DNA from: Hydrogenophaga intermedia
Lineage (GTDB): Bacteria > Pseudomonadota > Gammaproteobacteria > Burkholderiales > Burkholderiaceae_C
Assembly: GCF_023715105.1 (NCBI RefSeq)
Contig: NZ_JAMBNO010000032.1
Location: forward strand, 1-34,041
DNA length: 34,041 nt
Reading direction: 5' to 3'
Positions within the stretch are counted from its first letter, which is position 1, and every line of letters starts with the position of its first letter. A program made the translations under genes and the position numbers. Below the pieces are notes generated by a model that saw nothing but the letters and a program-made list of their open reading frames with translations, ran no database searches and had not been told where the DNA came from. Positions 31,612-34,041 of the stretch are shown here, in pieces.

Positions 31612-32418
31612 ATGCTGTTCGTCCGCCTGGTCTGGTGTGCGCTACTGACGGCATTGATCGTCGGCAGCGTGCAATTCGGCGTGGAGCAATGGCGCGCCGT
31701 TCCCATCATTCGCGCGGCCGAAGTATTCGAGTCGCAGAAGATGGAGGCAGGATCTTCCAAACCGAGTCGGGAGGCATCCGGGATCGCGCATGCGCATGCG
31801 CACGACGCATCGGGTGCTTCAGCCGAAGAGGAAATGCCGCACCGTGCGGCCTGGACGTGGGTCGCCAATGTGCTGCACGGCTTCAGCATGGCCCTCTTGA
31901 TGTTCGCAGTCATGGCTTGGTGGATCTGGAGGCGCGGGGGCGCCACCGCTACCGCGCGACTTGCGCTGGCGGTGGCGTGCGCCGGTTTCCTGAGCCTGGA
32001 CCTGTGGCCTTCATTGGGATTGCCGGCCGAAATTCCCGGCATGGACGCGGCGGCTTTGCAGGCGCGTCAGGCTTGGTGGCTTCTCGCTGCAGTCAGCGCC
32101 GCGATGGCTTGCGCTGCGACGGCGGGCATCGGGACGAGACAGATGGCAAGCCGCTGGCGCTGGGTTGTTGCCGTGCTGCTCATGGCGTTGCCATTCATCG
32201 TCGGCGCTCCGCAACTGGCCACAGACCCGCTGGCCGGATTCAGTGAACAGGCGCGCGCGCAGCTTCAGGGCCTCGAGCGCGAGTTCATTTGGAGCACCCA
32301 CTGGATTTCTCTGTCGTTCTGGGTTTCGCTTGCATGCGTTGGCGGCTGGGTCTTCGGCCATTGGATCCGCTCGGTGATTCCTGCCGCGGACCGGCTCCAG
32401 CTGCAACACGCCAGGTGA
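31612..32418 (+). CDS. cbtA: CbtA, predicted cobalt transporter membrane subunit
   Basis: This 268-residue protein has about six hydrophobic segments. The first helix (RLVWCALLTALIVGSVQFGV) is followed by a periplasmic-type loop with HAHAHDASG, a probable metal-capturing element. Later features such as HGFSMALLMFAVMAWW, LPAEIPGMDAAALQARQAWWL and DPLAGFSEQARAQLQGLEREFIW fit CbtA. The family is predicted to import cobalt; direct biochemical proof is limited as far as I know. Its stop overlaps the GTG start of the next gene as GTGA, linking cobalt uptake translationally with precorrin-2 and lower-ligand synthesis. Confidence 0.9.
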   Translation: MLFVRLVWCALLTALIVGSVQFGVEQWRAVPIIRAAEVFESQKMEAGSSKPSREASGIAHAHAHDASGASAEEEMPHRAAWTWVANVLHGFSMALLMFAVMAWWIWRRGGATATARLALAVACAGFLSLDLWPSLGLPAEIPGMDAAALQARQAWWLLAAVSAAMACAATAGIGTRQMASRWRWVVAVLLMALPFIVGAPQLATDPLAGFSEQARAQLQGLEREFIWSTHWISLSFWVSLACVGGWVFGHWIRSVIPAADRLQLQHAR

Positions 32419-33917
32419 CGGCGCAGGATTCCACCGCGGGGCCTCCGATGCTGCAACGAAGCATGGAGGTGGATGCTGGGCAAGCGCGCGCTGCCGGCAT
32501 GGTGCATATCGTGGGAGCAGGACCAGGGCCCGCGGATCTTCTGACGCTGCGCGCACTGGATCGCATCCAACATGCGCAAGTGGTGATCCACGATCGCTTG
32601 ATCGGATCGGATGTCCTTGCGTTGTTGCCACCCGAGGCCGAGCGGTTCTGTGTCGGCAAGGCGCGAGGTGACCACTCGGTCCAGCAATCGGACATCCATC
32701 AGATGCTCGTGGAGCACGCCCGGCGCGGGCGGCGCGTCGTGCGGCTCAAGGGTGGTGATCCGTTCATTTTCGGCCGCGGCGGTGAAGAGGTGCAGGCGCT
32801 GCAGGCGGCCAACCTCAATTTCGAGATCGTGCCGGGAATCAGTGCGTCCAACGGCTGCGCGGCGAGCGCAGGTATTCCGCTCACGCATCGCGACTTGGCA
32901 CATTCGTGCACTTTTCTCTCGGGTCATCTCGCCGCAGGAGATCTCGAGACCAGTCCGCATTTCGACTGGACTGCGCTGGCCCGTGCGAACCAGACGCGGG
33001 TGTTCTATATGGGTGTGGCGCATCTCGGCTCGATCGCGCGCATGCTCATCTCGCATGGGCTGCCAGCAGATACGCCGGCCGCCGTGGTACAGGACGGCAC
33101 TCGCCCTGCTCAGCAGGTGTGGGCCATGGGTCTTTCTGACCTCGTGGAGCACGCCCCTGCGTACGGTCCTCGACCGGGGCTCCTCATCGTCGGGGAGACC
33201 GTCGCTCTCAGCCCCCATTTCCGGGCGACTCACTCGCCGCCGTGCCACGTCGACCCAGACGTCAATCTCTTCACGGCTGCCGAGCGCAACATCTTCTACC
33301 GCGTTCTTGCTGCCAGACGCGACATGCGGCACTTCACGCGCGGTTCGCAGGTTGACGAGCACGTGCTGCAACGGGTTCTGCAGGCAGCGCATCGCGCGCC
33401 ATCTGTGGGCCTGATGCAGCCGTGGCGGTTCATTCGAGTTGTTGATCCCGGGTTGCGCCAGAAGATCGCCGCACTGGTTGAAAGCGAGCGCATTGCCACC
33501 GCAACCGCGCTCGGGAACCGGTCAGAGGAATTCATGCGCCTGAAGATCGAGGGCGTGCGGGAATGCGCCGAGCTGCTGGTCGTTTTGCGGTCCCCGGACG
33601 ACGCAACCATCTTCGGTCGGCGCACCATGCCGCAGGAGATGGCATTGTGTTCCGTCGGATGTGCCGTTGAGAACCTGTGGCTCGCTGCGCGGGCCGAAAA
33701 CCTCGGGCTCGGTTGGGTATCGATGTTCGATCCGGCAGCGTTGGGCAAGCTTTTGGAGTTGCCAGAAGGCGCCGTACCCCTTGGCGTTCTGTGCATGGGC
33801 CCGGTGGACCGCTTCTATCCAACGCCAATGCTGGAAGCCGAGAACTGGCGACAGGGGCAACCCTTGAGCGGGATGATTTACACGGACAAGTGGGGCCGAG
33901 CCACGCTGCCTGTATGA
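32415..33917 (+). CDS. cobA-bluB: CobA-BluB fusion: uroporphyrinogen-III C-methyltransferase plus 5,6-dimethylbenzimidazole synthase
   Basis: This is one uninterrupted 500-residue frame. Residues about 29-268 are a SUMT: VHIVGAGPGPADLLTLRAL, VVIHDRLIGSDVLALLP, RLKGGDPFIFGRGGEE, VPGISASNGCAASAGIPLTHR and a final LIVGETVALSP. It methylates uroporphyrinogen III twice to precorrin-2. After a linker of about 15 residues, residues 285-500 are a BluB: FYRVLAARRDMRHF with the conserved Asp, AAHRAPSVGLMQPWRFI, and LWLAARAENLGLGWVSMFDP. BluB cuts up reduced FMN with oxygen to make 5,6-dimethylbenzimidazole. The start is GTG at 32415, overlapping the cbtA stop. Both halves look complete, so one polypeptide would carry an early corrin step and the lower-ligand step. 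Confidence 0.93.
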   Translation: MTAQDSTAGPPMLQRSMEVDAGQARAAGMVHIVGAGPGPADLLTLRALDRIQHAQVVIHDRLIGSDVLALLPPEAERFCVGKARGDHSVQQSDIHQMLVEHARRGRRVVRLKGGDPFIFGRGGEEVQALQAANLNFEIVPGISASNGCAASAGIPLTHRDLAHSCTFLSGHLAAGDLETSPHFDWTALARANQTRVFYMGVAHLGSIARMLISHGLPADTPAAVVQDGTRPAQQVWAMGLSDLVEHAPAYGPRPGLLIVGETVALSPHFRATHSPPCHVDPDVNLFTAAERNIFYRVLAARRDMRHFTRGSQVDEHVLQRVLQAAHRAPSVGLMQPWRFIRVVDPGLRQKIAALVESERIATATALGNRSEEFMRLKIEGVRECAELLVVLRSPDDATIFGRRTMPQEMALCSVGCAVENLWLAARAENLGLGWVSMFDPAALGKLLELPEGAVPLGVLCMGPVDRFYPTPMLEAENWRQGQPLSGMIYTDKWGRATLPV

Positions 33918-33933
33918 GGTTCTATGTTTTTCG

Positions 33934-34041
33934 TCAAGCCGGTTTTGGCAGCAAGCGCGCTGGATCGAAGGTCTCGCTGCCTTTCCAGACCGCGAATGCC
34001 ACACGCAACAGCTTGCGGCCCAGGATCACCAATGCCTCGGT
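33934..34041 (-). mobile_element. IS110-family transposase, C-terminal end (continues beyond the window)
   Basis: The last 35 codons of a minus-strand gene (TEALVILGRKLLRVAFAV, then WKGSETFDPARLLPKPA, stop) match the typical C-terminus of IS110/IS1111 transposases, where a conserved RKLL helix is followed by a WK and FDP segment. The rest is outside the window. Only 16 bases separate its stop codon from that of the CobA-BluB gene, so little room is left for a 3' non-coding element end. It may be an intact insertion or a remnant. Confidence 0.75.

Noticed and set aside
1..34041. CRISPR arrays, tRNA or rRNA genes
   Set aside because: No spaced direct repeats and no clover-leaf or ribosomal RNA sequence were noticed on reading; a covariance search was not possible here.

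Overview
This is a high-GC window that most likely comes from a betaproteobacterium of the order Burkholderiales. That is an inference from a CopK-type copper protein, the amino-acid usage and the gene set. About 26 kb of it (8200-33917) is an almost complete oxygen-dependent cobalamin (vitamin B12) biosynthesis cassette. The first 8 kb is a patchwork of copper-resistance genes, broken gene pieces and mobile-element scars.

Left part, 1-8199. A cut-off XRE-type regulator is followed by a 485-residue protein that I cannot name, possibly recombinase-like and probably damaged at its 3' end. Next come two truncated genes spliced together: a metal-binding HMA domain and an ABC-transporter binding protein. 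A small copper-associated gene set follows (DUF2933 protein, two exported proteins and, divergently, copK). After it lie a DUF4010 membrane-protein fragment, a short unknown fragment fused tail to tail with a GAF-kinase fragment, an intact FIST-domain sensor, a methyltransferase fragment, and the 3' end of a group II intron that keeps recognisable domains V and VI.

Cob cassette, 8200-31253, mostly minus strand. A cobalamin riboswitch followed by a terminator-like hairpin precedes cobU-cobB-cobO-cobW-cobN-chlI/chlD-DUF1636-cbiB-cobD-cobT-cobS-cobC-cobQ-cobG-cobH-cobI-cobJ-(cobK)-cobL-cobE-cobM-cobF. Most neighbours overlap by ATGA or GTGA, so translation is probably coupled along the whole chain. 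cobG (precorrin-3B synthase) and cobF mark the aerobic route. The cobalt chelatase is CobN with a ChlI/ChlD-type AAA+/VWA partner instead of CobS/CobT. That partner is split by an A7 slippery run that looks like a programmed -1 frameshift site.

Divergent arm, 31315-33917, plus strand: cbtB, cbtA (predicted cobalt uptake) and a single gene encoding uroporphyrinogen-III methyltransferase (CobA) fused to 5,6-dimethylbenzimidazole synthase (BluB). Together the two arms cover uroporphyrinogen III to adenosylcobalamin, including the lower ligand. The only expected step without a candidate is the corrin cobalt reductase (CobR). The window ends in the C-terminus of an IS110-family transposase that abuts the fusion gene.

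The most notable points are the chlD frameshift site, cobK lying antisense inside the cob operon with its start codon nested in that of cobL, the CobA-BluB fusion, and mobile-element remnants on both sides of the cassette. All calls come from reading the sequence; no database search was run.
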